Positions 34,397 through 44,645 of a DNA stretch of 64,000 nucleotides are shown here, piece after piece. The stretch comes from Archaeoglobaceae archaeon. Lineage in GTDB: Archaea > Halobacteriota > Archaeoglobi > Archaeoglobales > Archaeoglobaceae. Both the position numbers and the translations under genes were made by a program. How positions within the stretch are numbered: position 1 is the first letter of the stretch; every line of letters begins with the position of its first letter. Location of the stretch: contig JALWDS010000001.1 in the NCBI GenBank assembly GCA_027036775.1, positions 1 to 64,000 on the forward strand, in the 5' to 3' direction. The notes beneath the pieces were generated by a model, which saw only the letters and a list, made by a program, of their open reading frames with translations, was not told the DNA's origin and made no database searches.

Positions 34397-34930
34397 TCAT
34401 CCCTCTGTGATGACCTTACCTCCAACACCCTCGATCTTCTCAATCGCTCTTAGTGTGGCACTCTCAACCTTAACTTCCATCTTCTTCGTAACGATTCCCC
34501 CACCCAAGAGTTTCGTGTATCCAAGCTGTGTCAGATCAACGATGTAGGTATCATCTCTCTTCTCTGCCAAGCCGAGTTCAACAAGCCTATCTACTATGTA
34601 GTCCAAGTCTGAAACGTTCAAATCTGGTCTCGAATATAGGAACCTGTAAGTGTAATCGTCGAGCTTACCCTCCTCCTTCAAGGCTCTGAGGGTTTTCTTG
34701 AGGTGGTTCACCATTCTGTATCTCTGGGTAACTTCAATCGGTCTTGTGAAACCGTATTTACCGAACTGATACAAACCCATCTTGGCAAGCTTTATGAACT
34801 TTATATACTTGTGCTTGTGCCTACCCGCGTTACCTCTACCACCCCTACACCCAGCACCTCTGTTCCTATCGTTTCTACCTTTTCCGTGAGTTCTCGAACC
34901 TCTAAACTTCTTAACCTTCTTCTTTGGCAT
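34397..34930 (-). CDS. rpl15: Large ribosomal subunit protein L15 (uL15)
   Basis: 177 aa from the ATG at 34930 with GAGGTGA before it (an in-frame start three codons up is weaker). Basic Gly-rich N-terminus SRTHGKGRNDRNRGAGCRGGRGNAGRHKHKY, long rRNA-contacting extension, then a globular part ending VGGKVITEG. Neighbours L30 and secY match the spc order. Confidence 0.95.
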   Translation of the reverse strand: MPKKKVKKFRGSRTHGKGRNDRNRGAGCRGGRGNAGRHKHKYIKFIKLAKMGLYQFGKYGFTRPIEVTQRYRMVNHLKKTLRALKEEGKLDDYTYRFLYSRPDLNVSDLDYIVDRLVELGLAEKRDDTYIVDLTQLGYTKLLGGGIVTKKMEVKVESATLRAIEKIEGVGGKVITEG

Positions 34931-34935
34931 CAAAA

Positions 34936-35406
34936 TCACCTCATCTTGTAGAGGAGTTTACAAATGTCCTTACCGTGATAACCCAAACTACCCATTGGGT
35001 AGTGCCACTTGATGTTCTTAAGACCACCCCTCGGAGGATGTAACCTGAAGACGGGCTTTAAACCCGGAATGTCCTTCAAACTCGCCCTTCCTTCAACTAC
35101 CGCCTTTGCGAACTCTTCTATTGAGTTGTATCCAGTTTTCTCTTTAACGTATTCGTCGGTTAATGGCTTGTTACCTACAAGCCTACCCCTGTTTCTCAAG
35201 AGCATTGCCAAGGTTTCAGCATCTATCTCTCCATAGGCAACGTAATCCTTAACGACCTGAAGCATTCCCCTGTAGGATGGAGTGTTCGGTATAACCACGC
35301 AGTGGTATCTCTTGTGTAACCTCAGCATTGCCAAAGTGTCCTTGATCTTTCTCGCAACACCCACCTGCCCTCTCAATCTCACTACTGCAATCAAACCGTT
35401 GTTCAT
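34936..35406 (-). CDS. rpl30: Large ribosomal subunit protein L30 (uL30)
   Basis: 156 aa archaeal long form from the ATG at 35406 ([17 protein letters not shown]), with GAGGTGAT upstream; the open frame extends antisense-like into S5 but is not used. Core [25 protein letters not shown] and C-terminal domain [25 protein letters not shown], close to eukaryotic L7. Confidence 0.95.
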   Translation of the reverse strand: MNNGLIAVVRLRGQVGVARKIKDTLAMLRLHKRYHCVVIPNTPSYRGMLQVVKDYVAYGEIDAETLAMLLRNRGRLVGNKPLTDEYVKEKTGYNSIEEFAKAVVEGRASLKDIPGLKPVFRLHPPRGGLKNIKWHYPMGSLGYHGKDICKLLYKMR

Positions 35407-35411
35407 GGTCA

Positions 35412-36020
35412 TCACCTCTTCACGAAAACGGTCTTCTTCAAAGCGTCGAATGTTGCCTGAGCGAAGTTTATAGTCGTTTTGGTCTGACCCCTCGTGAAAG
35501 TCCAAACGTCCCTAACCCCGGCAAGCTCGAGAACCTTCTTGGCAACTTCTCCAGCAACTATTCCCAATCCCTTTGGCCCGGGCATCAGAGTTACCCTAAC
35601 GCTACCGCACGAACCCGTTACCTTAAACGGGATTGAATGTGGCTCTCCGCACCCGCACTCCCATGAGCCACATCCCCTCTCAACCTTGAATATGTTGAGC
35701 TTTGCATCGTTTATCGCCTTTTGAATCGCTGGCGCAACTTGAGATGCCTTACCGACACCAACCCCCACGAATCCGTCCATGTTGCCAACCACAACCGTAA
35801 CCCTGAATTTCGTTCTCCTACCGCTGTCTGTCATCCTCTGAACCATGGAAATTTCCAAAACCTCATCCTTAAGGTCTGGTAAAAGTGCATCGACTATCTC
35901 CGGCTCTTTCAAGGGTAAACCCGTAGCTAAAGCTTTGTCCATCGTTTTAACCTTACCCTCGTAAACCAACTTTCCCAACTTGGTTTTGGGAACCCAACCT
36001 TCTGGAATCTGAACCTCCAT
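35412..36020 (-). CDS. rps5: Small ribosomal subunit protein S5 (uS5)
   Basis: 202 aa from the ATG at 36020 with GGGTGG upstream. Double-stranded RNA-binding-like N-domain with [26 protein letters not shown], then the archaeal/eukaryotic Cys segment [18 protein letters not shown], and [25 protein letters not shown]. Acts in decoding fidelity at the 30S neck. Confidence 0.96.
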   Translation of the reverse strand: MEVQIPEGWVPKTKLGKLVYEGKVKTMDKALATGLPLKEPEIVDALLPDLKDEVLEISMVQRMTDSGRRTKFRVTVVVGNMDGFVGVGVGKASQVAPAIQKAINDAKLNIFKVERGCGSWECGCGEPHSIPFKVTGSCGSVRVTLMPGPKGLGIVAGEVAKKVLELAGVRDVWTFTRGQTKTTINFAQATFDALKKTVFVKR

Positions 36021-36021
36021 G

Positions 36022-36582
36022 TTAACCACCCAATATTCTTTCTTTCACTTCTTCAACATGCTGAGGCAATTCTGTAGGCTTTAAACCCCTCCTTTCATAA
36101 TCGCCAAAGAGTTCGGGTCTCATTTCGTAGTATTGGGCTATGTGCTCACCCCTTATACGTGAATCATCTGGCAGAACTTCTGGGCTGTGAGGAATCTCCA
36201 TACCACCCTCTACGGCACCTCTTAAGACGGCGAAAACCCTACCTCCCCTCGTGGGTGTGTGCAGGCCTATATCGAGTATAGCGGACTTAATACCCTTCTC
36301 CAAAGCCTTTTTAGCGATAAGCAATCCCGTTAGGTAACAGGCTGGAGTGTTGTTCAAGTCACCCTTCCAACCGTATCTCGTGAGCATTGAGGAATCCACA
36401 CCAACCAAAACCCTATCTCCCTTCGGATCGTATTCAACTATCTGAGCTATAACCCTCCTATTGGTTATCCTTACAACCAACCTCGGCTTTCTTGAGAGCA
36501 AAAGCTTGAGCCTCTTCCTGTAATTCGTTTTTCCTTCTCTCCTCCTTCTGTAGGGAACCTTATATCTCGGGCCTTTGGCCAT
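36022..36582 (-). CDS. rpl18: Large ribosomal subunit protein L18 (uL18)
   Basis: 186 aa archaeal long form that binds 5S r[36 protein letters not shown] at the N-terminus, then [44 protein letters not shown] in pieces. One base from S5; GAGGTGATTGC precedes its ATG. Confidence 0.95.
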   Translation of the reverse strand: MAKGPRYKVPYRRRREGKTNYRKRLKLLLSRKPRLVVRITNRRVIAQIVEYDPKGDRVLVGVDSSMLTRYGWKGDLNNTPACYLTGLLIAKKALEKGIKSAILDIGLHTPTRGGRVFAVLRGAVEGGMEIPHSPEVLPDDSRIRGEHIAQYYEMRPELFGDYERRGLKPTELPQHVEEVKERILGG

Positions 36583-36586
36583 GCAA

Positions 36587-37030
36587 TCACCTCGATAACA
36601 TCTGCTCTATATAAGCGTTTAGGTGCGATACACTTCTGAACTCTCCACCCTTAGCCTTCAAGTAGAGCATTCTGTAGGTTCTTCTATCTATAACGCCCTT
36701 GTCCCTCAACTCTCTCAACCTCTTTCTCAAGGCCCTAATTCTCATCATCCATGCCTCCTTCCTCGACAACCTTGCGGTCTTCTTACCCTTTCTACTCCCA
36801 TGCCCCCTCCTCCTACCCTTCCTCTTCTGGGCTTTCTTGTAGTTTATCCTTACCCTACAAACCCCCTTGACGGGTTTCCTCTTTATCAAACCCTTCTCTA
36901 TGAGCTCCCTTATATCGTCCTTGGTTGCGGCGGATGCGATCTCGTCCAAAGCGGATGGATCGAACCAGACCCTGTTCATACCGCACTCCAGAACTTCAGC
37001 TGCCAACCTCCTCTGCAACCTTAAATCCAT
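36587..37030 (-). CDS. rpl19e: Large ribosomal subunit protein L19e (eL19)
   Basis: 147 aa from the ATG at 37030, spaced 7-8 bases from AAGGTGA. Typical [54 protein letters not shown] in parts, the basic [19 protein letters not shown] and a helical tail. Archaeal/eukaryotic-only protein of the spc cluster. Confidence 0.95.
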   Translation of the reverse strand: MDLRLQRRLAAEVLECGMNRVWFDPSALDEIASAATKDDIRELIEKGLIKRKPVKGVCRVRINYKKAQKRKGRRRGHGSRKGKKTARLSRKEAWMMRIRALRKRLRELRDKGVIDRRTYRMLYLKAKGGEFRSVSHLNAYIEQMLSR

Positions 37031-37035
37031 AACCA

Positions 37036-37431
37036 TCACCTTGACGATGGATTGAGTATCTTTATACCCAACTCCCTCGCTTTCTCCTCAATTTCCAACC
37101 TCTTCTTCATTCCAACGCACGAGGCAATCCTTATAGCCTGTCTCTCCTTATCGACCTTCTCCAAATCCTTCACGTTGTAAACCAAAACCTCTTCGTAACC
37201 GGAGGGATGTAAACCCCTTACGGCCTTTGGCGATCCGAATCCGACGTTTACAAGTATTCTACCGCTCCACTTACCTCCATATCTCTCTCTCCACTTGCTG
37301 TGCAATCCCTTGGGCCTTCTCCAGCTTTTATCCCTCAACCTCAACTTCGTGTGAGCGTAAGGATGCCTGAACTCTGGCTTTCTCGCCTTCTGTCTCATCC
37401 TAACCCTCAAAAGCCTCCTTATCTCGTCCAT
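37036..37431 (-). CDS. rpl32e: Large ribosomal subunit protein L32e (eL32)
   Basis: 131 aa. RRPKGLHSKWRERYGGKWSGRILVNVGFGSPKAVRGLHPSGYEEVLVYN in parts is the eL32 signature. Starts 9 bases after L6 ends; ribosome-binding GAGGTGGTAAT before the ATG. Confidence 0.94.
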   Translation of the reverse strand: MDEIRRLLRVRMRQKARKPEFRHPYAHTKLRLRDKSWRRPKGLHSKWRERYGGKWSGRILVNVGFGSPKAVRGLHPSGYEEVLVYNVKDLEKVDKERQAIRIASCVGMKKRLEIEEKARELGIKILNPSSR

Positions 37432-37440
37432 ATTACCACC

Positions 37441-37980
37441 TCACTTCGGCTTTTCGACGATGTAGATACCATCCTGAAACACCCTTGGGTCTTTATCCTT
37501 TATCTTCGTAGCCTGCTCAAGGTTAGCTGCGGTTTGCCCACACTCCTCCTTGTCTATACCCCTGACTACTATCTCCTGACCTCTAATCTCAACCTGTGCC
37601 CTGCCTACAATTTTGGCCCTCCTCGGATGCTTCTCACCCAAGAAGTTTTCAATGATAACCTCTTTACCTTCAACCCTCACCTTTATCGGAAAGTGAGCGT
37701 AAACGACCTTGAGTTTGTATTCGTATCCGTCTTTAACACCTTTGATCAGATTTCTTATGTGTGCCCAAAAAGTTCCGACCATGGCTTTAAACCTTCTCCT
37801 GTCCTCGTTCGAGTAAATCCTGATCTTCCCGTCCTCCTTCTCTATGTAAATCCCTCTGAACTTCAGAAACCTTGAATTCTCACCCAAAGGGCCCTTAGCT
37901 GTTACGGTGTAACCCTTGGTTGTATCTCCCTCAACGGTAACTTCAACACCCTCTGGAATCTCTATCACTCTCTCGATCAT
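37441..37980 (-). CDS. rpl6: Large ribosomal subunit protein L6 (uL6)
   Basis: 179 aa from the ATG at 37980 ([19 protein letters not shown]) with GAGGTGG upstream; longer upstream frame is shadow over S8. Two repeated uL6 folds, with [25 protein letters not shown]-type middle and C-terminal [23 protein letters not shown]. Near the GTPase centre of the 50S. Confidence 0.95.
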   Translation of the reverse strand: MIERVIEIPEGVEVTVEGDTTKGYTVTAKGPLGENSRFLKFRGIYIEKEDGKIRIYSNEDRRRFKAMVGTFWAHIRNLIKGVKDGYEYKLKVVYAHFPIKVRVEGKEVIIENFLGEKHPRRAKIVGRAQVEIRGQEIVVRGIDKEECGQTAANLEQATKIKDKDPRVFQDGIYIVEKPK

Positions 37981-37990
37981 CTTGACCACC

Positions 37991-38380
37991 TCAGTAGACG
38001 TATGCAAGTAAAACACCTCCCAATCCCCTCTGTATCGCCTCCTTCTGAGACATAACACCTTGCGTCGTTGAAACGATTAGGATTCCGAAGTCTCTTGCCG
38101 GTAAAAACCTCTTTTCGAACTTCTCGTATTCGGTCTTTTTAACCGAAAACCTCGGCCTTATCGCACCGCAGTCGTTTATCTTACCGCTCAACTCGACGAT
38201 GTAAATCCCACCCCTATGATTCTCCACGTATTCGAAGCCTTTGATGTAGCCGTGTTCCTTCATGACCCTCAAAACGTTCCCTATGAGCTTCGAAGCTGGC
38301 TTTATCTCGCACCTGCTCTTTCCAACTCTCTCCGCATTCTTTATTGCGGACATTGCGTTTGAAAGGGTATCGACGCTCAT
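37991..38380 (-). CDS. rps8: Small ribosomal subunit protein S8 (uS8)
   Basis: 129 aa from the ATG at 38380 ([21 protein letters not shown]) with GGTGATGG before it. Ends with the [26 protein letters not shown] motif characteristic of archaeal S8. Five bases after S14. Confidence 0.95.
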   Translation of the reverse strand: MSVDTLSNAMSAIKNAERVGKSRCEIKPASKLIGNVLRVMKEHGYIKGFEYVENHRGGIYIVELSGKINDCGAIRPRFSVKKTEYEKFEKRFLPARDFGILIVSTTQGVMSQKEAIQRGLGGVLLAYVY

Positions 38381-38385
38381 GGCCA

Positions 38386-38544
38386 TCACCAGAGCTTCTT
38401 AAATCCCAATTCACTCGCAACCTCTCTAAAGCACTGCCTGCAGAGGTAGATTCCATACTTCCTTATCAGTCCCCTCTTCCTACCGCACCTCCTACACTCG
38501 TTTGCACCTCTACCAAAGACCTTGTTCTTCGGTTTGCTCGCCAT
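38386..38544 (-). CDS. rps14: Small ribosomal subunit protein S14 (uS14), zinc type
   Basis: 52 aa, short zinc form: [21 protein letters not shown], then [25 protein letters not shown]. Cys pairs CRRC and CRQC bind zinc. Its ATG overlaps the L5 stop by one base (TGATG), and S8 follows after 5 bases, so its place and frame are secure despite its size. Confidence 0.95.
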   Translation of the reverse strand: MASKPKNKVFGRGANECRRCGRKRGLIRKYGIYLCRQCFREVASELGFKKLW

Positions 38545-39101
38545 CAGACCACCTCCACACCCAAACTCCTAAGCCACTCTACGGTTTCCTCCTTCGTTAT
38601 CCTATGCCTACTCCCAACCTTACTCCTGCACCTCCTCCTCTTAGCTACTCTGTAACCCCTCCTCTTCAAAACGACGCAGACGTCCATTCCGAATATACCT
38701 ATGTCCGGATCGTATTCGACACCCGGCAAATCTATGTGCTCCTGAATTCCGAAGGAGAAGTTTCCGGCGTTTATGGACCTCTTGCTCAGTTTGAACTCCT
38801 TTACCTTTAAAGCCTTCATTAGGAAGTCCATAGCCTTCTGTCCCCTCAAGGTAACCTTGACGCCTATGGCTTCGCCCCTCCTAATACCGAAGTTCCTGAT
38901 CGTTTGAGTTGCGTAGGTTGGGACGGGTTTTTGACCCGTGAGCTGTTCGAGTAGTATCATCGCCTTCTTATGCCTCTCACCGCTCTCACCTACGCCTATG
39001 TTTATAACTACCTTGTCGATGAGTATCTCCCTCATCGGATTTTCGTCCTTCCTCTTTTTCTTCTCAACCTCAGTTTTGGGCCTTTCAACCGTAACCTGCA
39101 T
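38544..39101 (-). CDS. rpl5: Large ribosomal subunit protein L5 (uL5)
   Basis: 185 aa. Core [27 protein letters not shown] and [47 protein letters not shown] in parts. It has a lysine-rich N-terminal lead ([16 protein letters not shown]) of about 22 residues, longer than in many relatives. Binds 5S rRNA and P-site tRNA. Confidence 0.95.
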   Translation of the reverse strand: MQVTVERPKTEVEKKKRKDENPMREILIDKVVINIGVGESGERHKKAMILLEQLTGQKPVPTYATQTIRNFGIRRGEAIGVKVTLRGQKAMDFLMKALKVKEFKLSKRSINAGNFSFGIQEHIDLPGVEYDPDIGIFGMDVCVVLKRRGYRVAKRRRCRSKVGSRHRITKEETVEWLRSLGVEVV

Positions 39102-39104
39102 TCG

Positions 39105-39803
39105 TCACACCCCCAAGTCTATAACGGGTTTATCGCTGTCCTTCTTTCCTACAACGAAGACGTAATCCTCGATAGTGGTGAGTTCCCTACCCTCCACCTC
39201 AACCGTAACGAGGTTGGGGGAAGAGCTCCTTATTACCTTGTAATCCTTAACCCTACCGATCTCTCCAGCGTGAGTTCCACCTGTTATCATGACCAAAGCT
39301 CCGATCTCGAAAGGTAGGTGATCGACAATCTTCTTCTCAGGTATCTCCATTAGAATGCTGTCCTTGGTTTTGTAGCTGTTGTCACCCAGAACGTTCGTTC
39401 CGTCAAAGAGATTTAGCTGGATTTTTCCTCCTTTAACCATAGTCTTGTTAACTATCTTGTAGAGCTTGAGGTTGTCGTCTTCAATTTCTATTGGAACGTA
39501 TCTACCCTTCTCGTCGAAAACCATCCTGTAGCTCTTGTTGAGCTTGGGTATCTTTATGACGTCGAAAAGTCCAACTGGGAACTTGTAATCTTTCCTCGGG
39601 ACACCGTCAACCAAAATCTCACCTGATGCAATTATCCTCCTCGCCTCCCTTGCGTTGTCGGCCAATTGGAGGTAATCCCTAACCACTATCAGTAATGGGA
39701 CAGCTTCCTTGTTGTGCGGTCCCGGGGAGGGTTTTACCGTCCACTTGTGTGTCTTCCTCGGAATCTTGTAAGTTTTAGGCGCGGACAACCTCTTCTGATG
39801 CAT
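39105..39803 (-). CDS. rps4e: Small ribosomal subunit protein S4e (eS4)
   Basis: 232 aa from the ATG at 39803 with GAGGTGATC upstream. HQKRLSAPKTYKIPRKTHKW, an S4-type RNA-binding segment (LQLADNAREARRIIASGEILVDG), the eS4 central domain and a C-terminal KOW motif (IGALVMITGGTHAGEIGRVKDY). Archaeal/eukaryotic only. Confidence 0.95.
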   Translation of the reverse strand: MHQKRLSAPKTYKIPRKTHKWTVKPSPGPHNKEAVPLLIVVRDYLQLADNAREARRIIASGEILVDGVPRKDYKFPVGLFDVIKIPKLNKSYRMVFDEKGRYVPIEIEDDNLKLYKIVNKTMVKGGKIQLNLFDGTNVLGDNSYKTKDSILMEIPEKKIVDHLPFEIGALVMITGGTHAGEIGRVKDYKVIRSSSPNLVTVEVEGRELTTIEDYVFVVGKKDSDKPVIDLGV

Positions 39804-39808
39804 AACGA

Positions 39809-40171
39809 TCACCTCTCAAGTGCCTTCTTCCTAACGTCATCAACCTCACCCAAACCTATTATCATGACGTTTGAAGGATGAATGGGAACGTAAACCTCAG
39901 TTCCATCTGACTTTTTCCTCGTGACACCTTCGACGTATATCCTGACCCTCTTCATGTCAACCTCTACAACCTTACCCTCGTGTCCAGCGAACTCGCCTCT
40001 CATTATCCTGACCTTGTCACCCTTCCTAACCCTTATAGCCCTCTTACCGTATTTCTTCCTAAGCTCTTTGGAGAGTGTGGCGTGTAGCAACCTGTGCCTC
40101 TCGTGTAGCTTCGAAGTTTTGTAAAGCCATCTCCTCCACTTCCTCGGCTGTTTCGATTTCGGAATTGGCAT
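39809..40171 (-). CDS. rpl24: Large ribosomal subunit protein L24 (uL24)
   Basis: 120 aa. [39 protein letters not shown] in parts, then KOW motif [20 protein letters not shown] and IHPSNVMI. Assembly initiator near the tunnel exit. Located between L14 and S4e as expected. Confidence 0.95.
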   Translation of the reverse strand: MPIPKSKQPRKWRRWLYKTSKLHERHRLLHATLSKELRKKYGKRAIRVRKGDKVRIMRGEFAGHEGKVVEVDMKRVRIYVEGVTRKKSDGTEVYVPIHPSNVMIIGLGEVDDVRKKALER

Positions 40172-40180
40172 AACACCACC

Positions 40181-40579
40181 TCACACGACTATCGTGGCAA
40201 TCGAACCTATTTTAGGAAATCTTTCCGCTGCCTCTCTCGCAACCGGCCCCCTAATTTCAGAGCCTTTGGGATTTCCCTTCTGATCAACTATCACGGCTGC
40301 GTTGTCATCGAATTTAACACGAGTTCCATCTGGCCTCCTGAACTCCTTCCTCTGCCTTATTATAACGGCGTAGTGAACCTGCTTTCTGATGTCTGGAGTT
40401 CCCTTCTTTACCGTAACCACGACCATATCCCCAACACCAGCTGAAGGATACCTCCTCCTAACACCCTTGTAACCTATCACCGCTATTATCTCAAGCTCCC
40501 TCGCACCGGTGTTGTCCGCACACACCAACCTCGCCCCGGTCGGTAAGGCCCTTGGAACGCAAGCCTTTATGGCCCTCAT
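40181..40579 (-). CDS. rpl14: Large ribosomal subunit protein L14 (uL14)
   Basis: 132 aa. [40 protein letters not shown] in parts, [18 protein letters not shown], and the end [20 protein letters not shown]. Intersubunit-bridge protein. Starts within the last 4 bases of S17. Confidence 0.96.
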   Translation of the reverse strand: MRAIKACVPRALPTGARLVCADNTGARELEIIAVIGYKGVRRRYPSAGVGDMVVVTVKKGTPDIRKQVHYAVIIRQRKEFRRPDGTRVKFDDNAAVIVDQKGNPKGSEIRGPVAREAAERFPKIGSIATIVV

Positions 40580-40896
40580 CCTACCACCTCCACTATCACG
40601 AAGCTCTTGGTCTTACTTATGGGTCTGCATTCCGCAATCACAACGGTATCACCGGGCTTTGCGTTTATGCAAGGTGGATTGTGAGCCTTTATCTTCGACC
40701 TCTTTTTCAGATACCTCTCGAACTTCGGGACGTATCTTATCAATTCTCTCTCAATTACCGCCGTTTTTTCGTAAGTCTTAACGACTTTACCAGTGAGAAT
40801 CTGTCCTCTAACCCTCAAATCTCCGTGAAACGGACAGTTCTTATCGTTGCACTCCCTCTCGGGTGGCTTAACATCAATCCCTATATCCTTCACCAT
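40576..40896 (-). CDS. rps17: Small ribosomal subunit protein S17 (uS17)
   Basis: 106 aa archaeal long form. N-terminal extension [31 protein letters not shown] contains a Cys pair; the OB-fold core has [20 protein letters not shown]-like [17 protein letters not shown] and [20 protein letters not shown]-type end. Overlaps rnp1 by 7 bases. Confidence 0.95.
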   Translation of the reverse strand: MVKDIGIDVKPPERECNDKNCPFHGDLRVRGQILTGKVVKTYEKTAVIERELIRYVPKFERYLKKRSKIKAHNPPCINAKPGDTVVIAECRPISKTKSFVIVEVVG

Positions 40897-41186
40897 CTTC
40901 TCACCTTCCCCCTTTTGAGCAGGATCAACCCCCTCCTTATCCTCTCCTCCGGTCTGAAGTTTATCAAGTCACCGCTCACATCCATCAACTTACCCGCGAA
41001 CTTTACCCTGAAGACTCTACCCTTTTTAATCACGGTTTTTAAACCTTTTTCAGTCATTATCTTGAGGGTGTTTTTGGTCTCATCCACCACCTTTCCCCTT
41101 ATTCCAACCTCACACGGGTTTACAGATTTAACAACTTCAACGTTCAAACCGATCCACTCGTGTGCTATTACGAGTTCAGGCCTCAT
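40890..41186 (-). CDS. rnp1: Ribonuclease P protein component 1 (Rpp29/POP4)
   Basis: 98 aa from the ATG at 41186, overlapping the L29 stop (ATGA). Sm-like barrel: [54 protein letters not shown] subunit of archaeal RNase P, and it is normally encoded between L29 and S17. Confidence 0.93.
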   Translation of the reverse strand: MRPELVIAHEWIGLNVEVVKSVNPCEVGIRGKVVDETKNTLKIMTEKGLKTVIKKGRVFRVKFAGKLMDVSGDLINFRPEERIRRGLILLKRGKVRRW

Positions 41187-41374
41187 ACCCTGTAACCCTC
41201 TTCCCAAAGGGCGAGCTTTATCCTCGCTATGTCCTTCCTTACGTTTCTGATTGCCATCGGATTTTCAAGCCCTGCACCGCTCCTCTTCTTTGTTCTAAGC
41301 TTTAAAAGTTCCAACTCAAGCTCCCTCAGCTTTTTCAGCTTCTCCTCCCTGCTCATCTTCCTTATTTCCTCCAT
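41183..41374 (-). CDS. rpl29: Large ribosomal subunit protein L29 (uL29)
   Basis: 63 aa from the ATG at 41374 ([19 protein letters not shown]); a GTG two codons earlier (41380) is better spaced from GGTGATC and may be used. Helical hairpin ending [16 protein letters not shown]. Its first 59 bases overlap the 3' end of rps3 in a different frame, an unusually long overlap in this operon. Confidence 0.92.
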   Translation of the reverse strand: MEEIRKMSREEKLKKLRELELELLKLRTKKRSGAGLENPMAIRNVRKDIARIKLALWEEGYRV

Positions 41375-42014
41375 CCTCACTTCCGATCACCCTCCTCTTT
41401 ATCTCCTCAAGCTCCTCCTTGCTTACATCCTTAACCTTAAACTCGTCTGGCAGTTCAACATCTGGTGGAATTATCTTAACCAGAACACCGTAAGCTCCAA
41501 GCTTCTTAACCGCAACGTCGAATCCCTTGTCAACCAACTCGTAGGCTGGATCTCCGGTGTGAACTATCGTTCCGGCCATGAACTTCTCCGTTCTGGCCCT
41601 CTCACTCACGAGTTTACCGCTTATCTCTATCAAACATCCCTTGGCTCCTGCCTCCATTATCCTGTAAAGGAATCTGTATCCAGCCCTTCTGAAGTACCAT
41701 CCCCTCTCCAAAGCCCTCGCCAAAAGGGATGCCATTAGTTGAGCGTTGAACTCTGGTCTCTTCACCTCGTCAACGCTCAGCTGTGGGTTGTCTAAGCCGA
41801 ACTCCCTCAGTTTTTCCTGCAGAATCTTAATCCTCCTTCCTCCCCTTCCTATAACCAATCCCGGTCTCTCGACGAACAGACTCACTTGGGTTCCCAACGG
41901 AGTCCTCACTATATCAAGCCCTCCAAAGCCGGCGTTCTTCACTTCCTCCTTGATCCACTCCTTGACCTTGAGCTTGGTCATCCTGTCCCTTATGAACTTC
42001 CTCTCCACCGCCAT
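41316..42014 (-). CDS. rps3: Small ribosomal subunit protein S3 (uS3)
   Basis: 232 aa from the ATG at 42014 ([17 protein letters not shown]) with GAGGTGG upstream. KH domain [22 protein letters not shown], then the C-domain [26 protein letters not shown]. The acidic tail ([23 protein letters not shown] in part) is what overlaps L29. Confidence 0.95.
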   Translation of the reverse strand: MAVERKFIRDRMTKLKVKEWIKEEVKNAGFGGLDIVRTPLGTQVSLFVERPGLVIGRGGRRIKILQEKLREFGLDNPQLSVDEVKRPEFNAQLMASLLARALERGWYFRRAGYRFLYRIMEAGAKGCLIEISGKLVSERARTEKFMAGTIVHTGDPAYELVDKGFDVAVKKLGAYGVLVKIIPPDVELPDEFKVKDVSKEELEEIKRRVIGSEDGGNKEDEQGGEAEKAEGA

Positions 42015-42015
42015 A

Positions 42016-42480
42016 TCACTCCACCTCCTCCGCAACGAATTCTACAGTTGTCAACTGCTGGAACCAAGGTGTGGCTCTACCGAAAGCCCTTGGAACGAAC
42101 TTCTTGATCTTCCTACCCATCTTGGCTTGGGCGTGAACTATCACGAGCTTATCGACATCCAACCCCTTGTATTCCGCATTAGCTTCCAAGTTCTTCAAAA
42201 CCTTCAAAATGTATCTGCAAGCCTTTTGTGGGTAACGACCAGCATACCACTTCTCCAATCCGCTCTTGTGGGCAACTTTCTTCTTGTATCTCTTGAAGGG
42301 AATTGGTCTCTTCAAAGCTATTACCTCTTCAAGTATCCTTTTAGCCTCATCCAACCTTCTGCCCTTGATGAACCTGCAAATTTCTACTGCATGCTTGAAG
42401 CTTATCGGCATCTCGTATCCCATTGCTTTGGCGACTTTCGTTTCGTCAGCGGGCTGGTAAGAATACTTTATCCTCGCCAT
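42016..42480 (-). CDS. rpl22: Large ribosomal subunit protein L22 (uL22)
   Basis: 154 aa. KVAKAMGYEMPISFKHAVEICRFIKGR, PFKRYKKKVAHKSGLEKWYAGRYP and the tunnel-lining loop PRAFGRATPWFQQLTTVEF in parts. Lines the peptide exit tunnel. Six bases after S19. Confidence 0.95.
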   Translation of the reverse strand: MARIKYSYQPADETKVAKAMGYEMPISFKHAVEICRFIKGRRLDEAKRILEEVIALKRPIPFKRYKKKVAHKSGLEKWYAGRYPQKACRYILKVLKNLEANAEYKGLDVDKLVIVHAQAKMGRKIKKFVPRAFGRATPWFQQLTTVEFVAEEVE

Positions 42481-42486
42481 AGGACA

Positions 42487-42888
42487 TCACTTCAACGGAA
42501 CGAACTTACTACTCCTCGTAGCTCCAACTCCTGGGCCAGAGTGCTTTTCGAACCTTCTAGTCTGTGCGAATTCGCCCAATCTGTGTCCTATCATCTCAGG
42601 CTTTATCTCCACTTTAACGAACTCCTTACCGTTGTGAACGTAGATCACCTTACCGACCATCTCTGGTAGGACTATCATATCCCTGCAATGAGTCCTTGCA
42701 GTTCCCTTTTTCCTCAGCTTCCTCAACAACTTCAGCTCTTGCTCGGTAAATCCCCTCTTTATCTTCCTCCTTTCTCTCGCTGGCAACAACTCCGCCAACT
42801 GCTCCAAACTCATCTTCTGCAACTCCTCCAAAGTGTAACCGCGATACCTAAACTCCTTAGGTCTTGTAATCTTACTCTTCAACGCCAT
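42487..42888 (-). CDS. rps19: Small ribosomal subunit protein S19 (uS19)
   Basis: 133 aa from the ATG at 42888, six bases from GAGGTG; the GTG at 42897 would place the ribosome-binding site too close. Archaeal form with an N-terminal helical extension ([20 protein letters not shown]) and core [38 protein letters not shown]. Confidence 0.95.
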   Translation of the reverse strand: MALKSKITRPKEFRYRGYTLEELQKMSLEQLAELLPARERRKIKRGFTEQELKLLRKLRKKGTARTHCRDMIVLPEMVGKVIYVHNGKEFVKVEIKPEMIGHRLGEFAQTRRFEKHSGPGVGATRSSKFVPLK

Positions 42889-42918
42889 ACCGGACACCTC
42901 ACGAAATGGATATAAAAG

Positions 42919-43635
42919 TCATTTCCTAATACCGGTCCTTCTTGCAGCGATGCTACCTACTTTCCTACCGGGTGGAGCGTTCCTGCTAACTGTCTTAGGC
43001 CTACCAACGTGCTGATGCTTACCTCCGCCAAACGGATGGTCTACTGCGTTCATCGCAACTCCCCTAACCCTCGGCCACTTCGCAGCTTTGCTCTTCATCT
43101 TGTGATACTTCTTTCCAGCCTTCACGAACGGCTTATCAGTTCTTCCACCTCCAGCAACAATTCCGATGGTAGCCCTACACTTCGGATCGAACCACTTGAG
43201 CTTTCCGGAAGGCATTTGAACCAAAACCCTATCCTCCTCATGGGCAACTACTATCGCGTAGGTTCCACTCGCCCTCGCAAACTTACCTCCATCACCGGGC
43301 TGGTTTTCTATGTTGCAAACGTAAGTTCCCTCTGGAATGTTTTTGAGATAGGTGGTGTTTCCGGGCTTTATCTCGACGTTTTCACCAGCTTGGATAACGT
43401 CTCCAACTCCCATTCCCTCAACGGCTAAAACGTATTCCTTCCTTCCGTCTGGTAATCTTACAAGAGCTACAGGCCCGTTCCTTGCGGGATCGTGCTGAAT
43501 GTCTATAACTTCAGCGGTAATAGTTTCGCCAGCTCTAAACCTCAAGTGCTTTATCTCCGCCCTATACTTGTGCGAAGGTGCCGTGTAAGTGGGGGTTCCC
43601 CTTCCCCTATTTTGAGCAATTATACGCTTACCCAT
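42919..43635 (-). CDS. rpl2: Large ribosomal subunit protein L2 (uL2)
   Basis: 238 aa. [40 protein letters not shown], and the peptidyl-transferase-proximal [29 protein letters not shown] in parts, with the universally conserved His. Thirty-base gap to S19. Confidence 0.97.
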   Translation of the reverse strand: MGKRIIAQNRGRGTPTYTAPSHKYRAEIKHLRFRAGETITAEVIDIQHDPARNGPVALVRLPDGRKEYVLAVEGMGVGDVIQAGENVEIKPGNTTYLKNIPEGTYVCNIENQPGDGGKFARASGTYAIVVAHEEDRVLVQMPSGKLKWFDPKCRATIGIVAGGGRTDKPFVKAGKKYHKMKSKAAKWPRVRGVAMNAVDHPFGGGKHQHVGRPKTVSRNAPPGRKVGSIAARRTGIRK

Positions 43636-43645
43636 TCAAACCACC

Positions 43646-43888
43646 TCAGAACACACCCAACTTTGATAAAATCTCCTCAGCCGATCCAGTTTTCAGCTTT
43701 ATGTAGGCCTTCTTCTCTCCCTTCGGAGTTATGAGCGTGTTCACCTTCTCAACTTCCACACCAAACAACCTTTCCACTTCCCTCTTTATGTCCGGCTTTC
43801 TCGCCCTTATGTCCACTATTGCGGTTAGTATGTTCTTGTCGAGCAAACTAACGGCCTTTTCCGTGACGAGAAAGCACTTTATGATCAT
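43646..43888 (-). CDS. rpl23: Large ribosomal subunit protein L23 (uL23)
   Basis: 80 aa from the ATG at 43888, overlapping the L4 stop by 4 bases and preceded by [62 protein letters not shown] in parts. Tunnel-exit protein that docks SRP and SecY. Confidence 0.95.
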   Translation of the reverse strand: MIIKCFLVTEKAVSLLDKNILTAIVDIRARKPDIKREVERLFGVEVEKVNTLITPKGEKKAYIKLKTGSAEEILSKLGVF

Positions 43889-44637
43889 AACCATCCCTCC
43901 AGATACTCTATTGCGGATTTGCTCCAAACCGTTAACCTTCCAGCCTTACAGCCCGGAGCGAGAAGTTCGACGTTCAAATCTTTGACTAAAACAGCATCAA
44001 CTCCCGGTAAGTTCTTTGAGGCTTTGATTACCCCCTTATCCTCCCCAACTACCAGTAGAACGCTCTTCTTCATGACGTATCTCCTTCCTCTCATCTTCCC
44101 CTTTCCAGCCCTGATCCTCTTTGTTTCCTTAGCCCTCTCAACGTCCGCATAAACTCCAATGGCCTTAAAGACCTCGATTACCTCCTTAGTTTTCTTTATC
44201 GACTCTATGTCGTTAACGACGATCTTCGGAAGCTCCCCTTCAAAGATGTGATTTCTCTCTCTAACCAAATCCGGATTTGCAGTCGATGCTATAGCGGATT
44301 TCAAAGCCAACCTCTTCTCCTTCTTGTTTATCTTCTCAGCCCACTTCTTCTGAACCTTGGGTGGATGAGCCCTTCTCCCACCAACCGCTTGAGGAACCAC
44401 AACAGCCCTACTACCCTGCTTTAGCCTTGGAACCCTTGCGTAACCGTAGCCAGGTCCCCAGTTCTCCCATGCGTAATCGACACCAGCCAATGGATTCGTT
44501 CCATAGGGTTGTCTTCTGTGCGATTGTATTGCCAAAACTGCCCTCTTTATTACGTCAGGTCTGTATTCGGTTTCAAACACCTTCGGAAGCTCTATCTCCT
44601 CAACAACTTCTCCCTTCAAATTCAAAACCTTCGCCAT
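43885..44637 (-). CDS. rpl4: Large ribosomal subunit protein L4 (uL4)
   Basis: 250 aa from the second of two adjacent ATGs (44640, 44637), both served by [62 protein letters not shown] and [21 protein letters not shown] in parts: the archaeal uL4. Lines the exit tunnel. Confidence 0.95.
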   Translation of the reverse strand: MAKVLNLKGEVVEEIELPKVFETEYRPDVIKRAVLAIQSHRRQPYGTNPLAGVDYAWENWGPGYGYARVPRLKQGSRAVVVPQAVGGRRAHPPKVQKKWAEKINKKEKRLALKSAIASTANPDLVRERNHIFEGELPKIVVNDIESIKKTKEVIEVFKAIGVYADVERAKETKRIRAGKGKMRGRRYVMKKSVLLVVGEDKGVIKASKNLPGVDAVLVKDLNVELLAPGCKAGRLTVWSKSAIEYLEGWL

Positions 44638-44645
44638 CATCGTGA

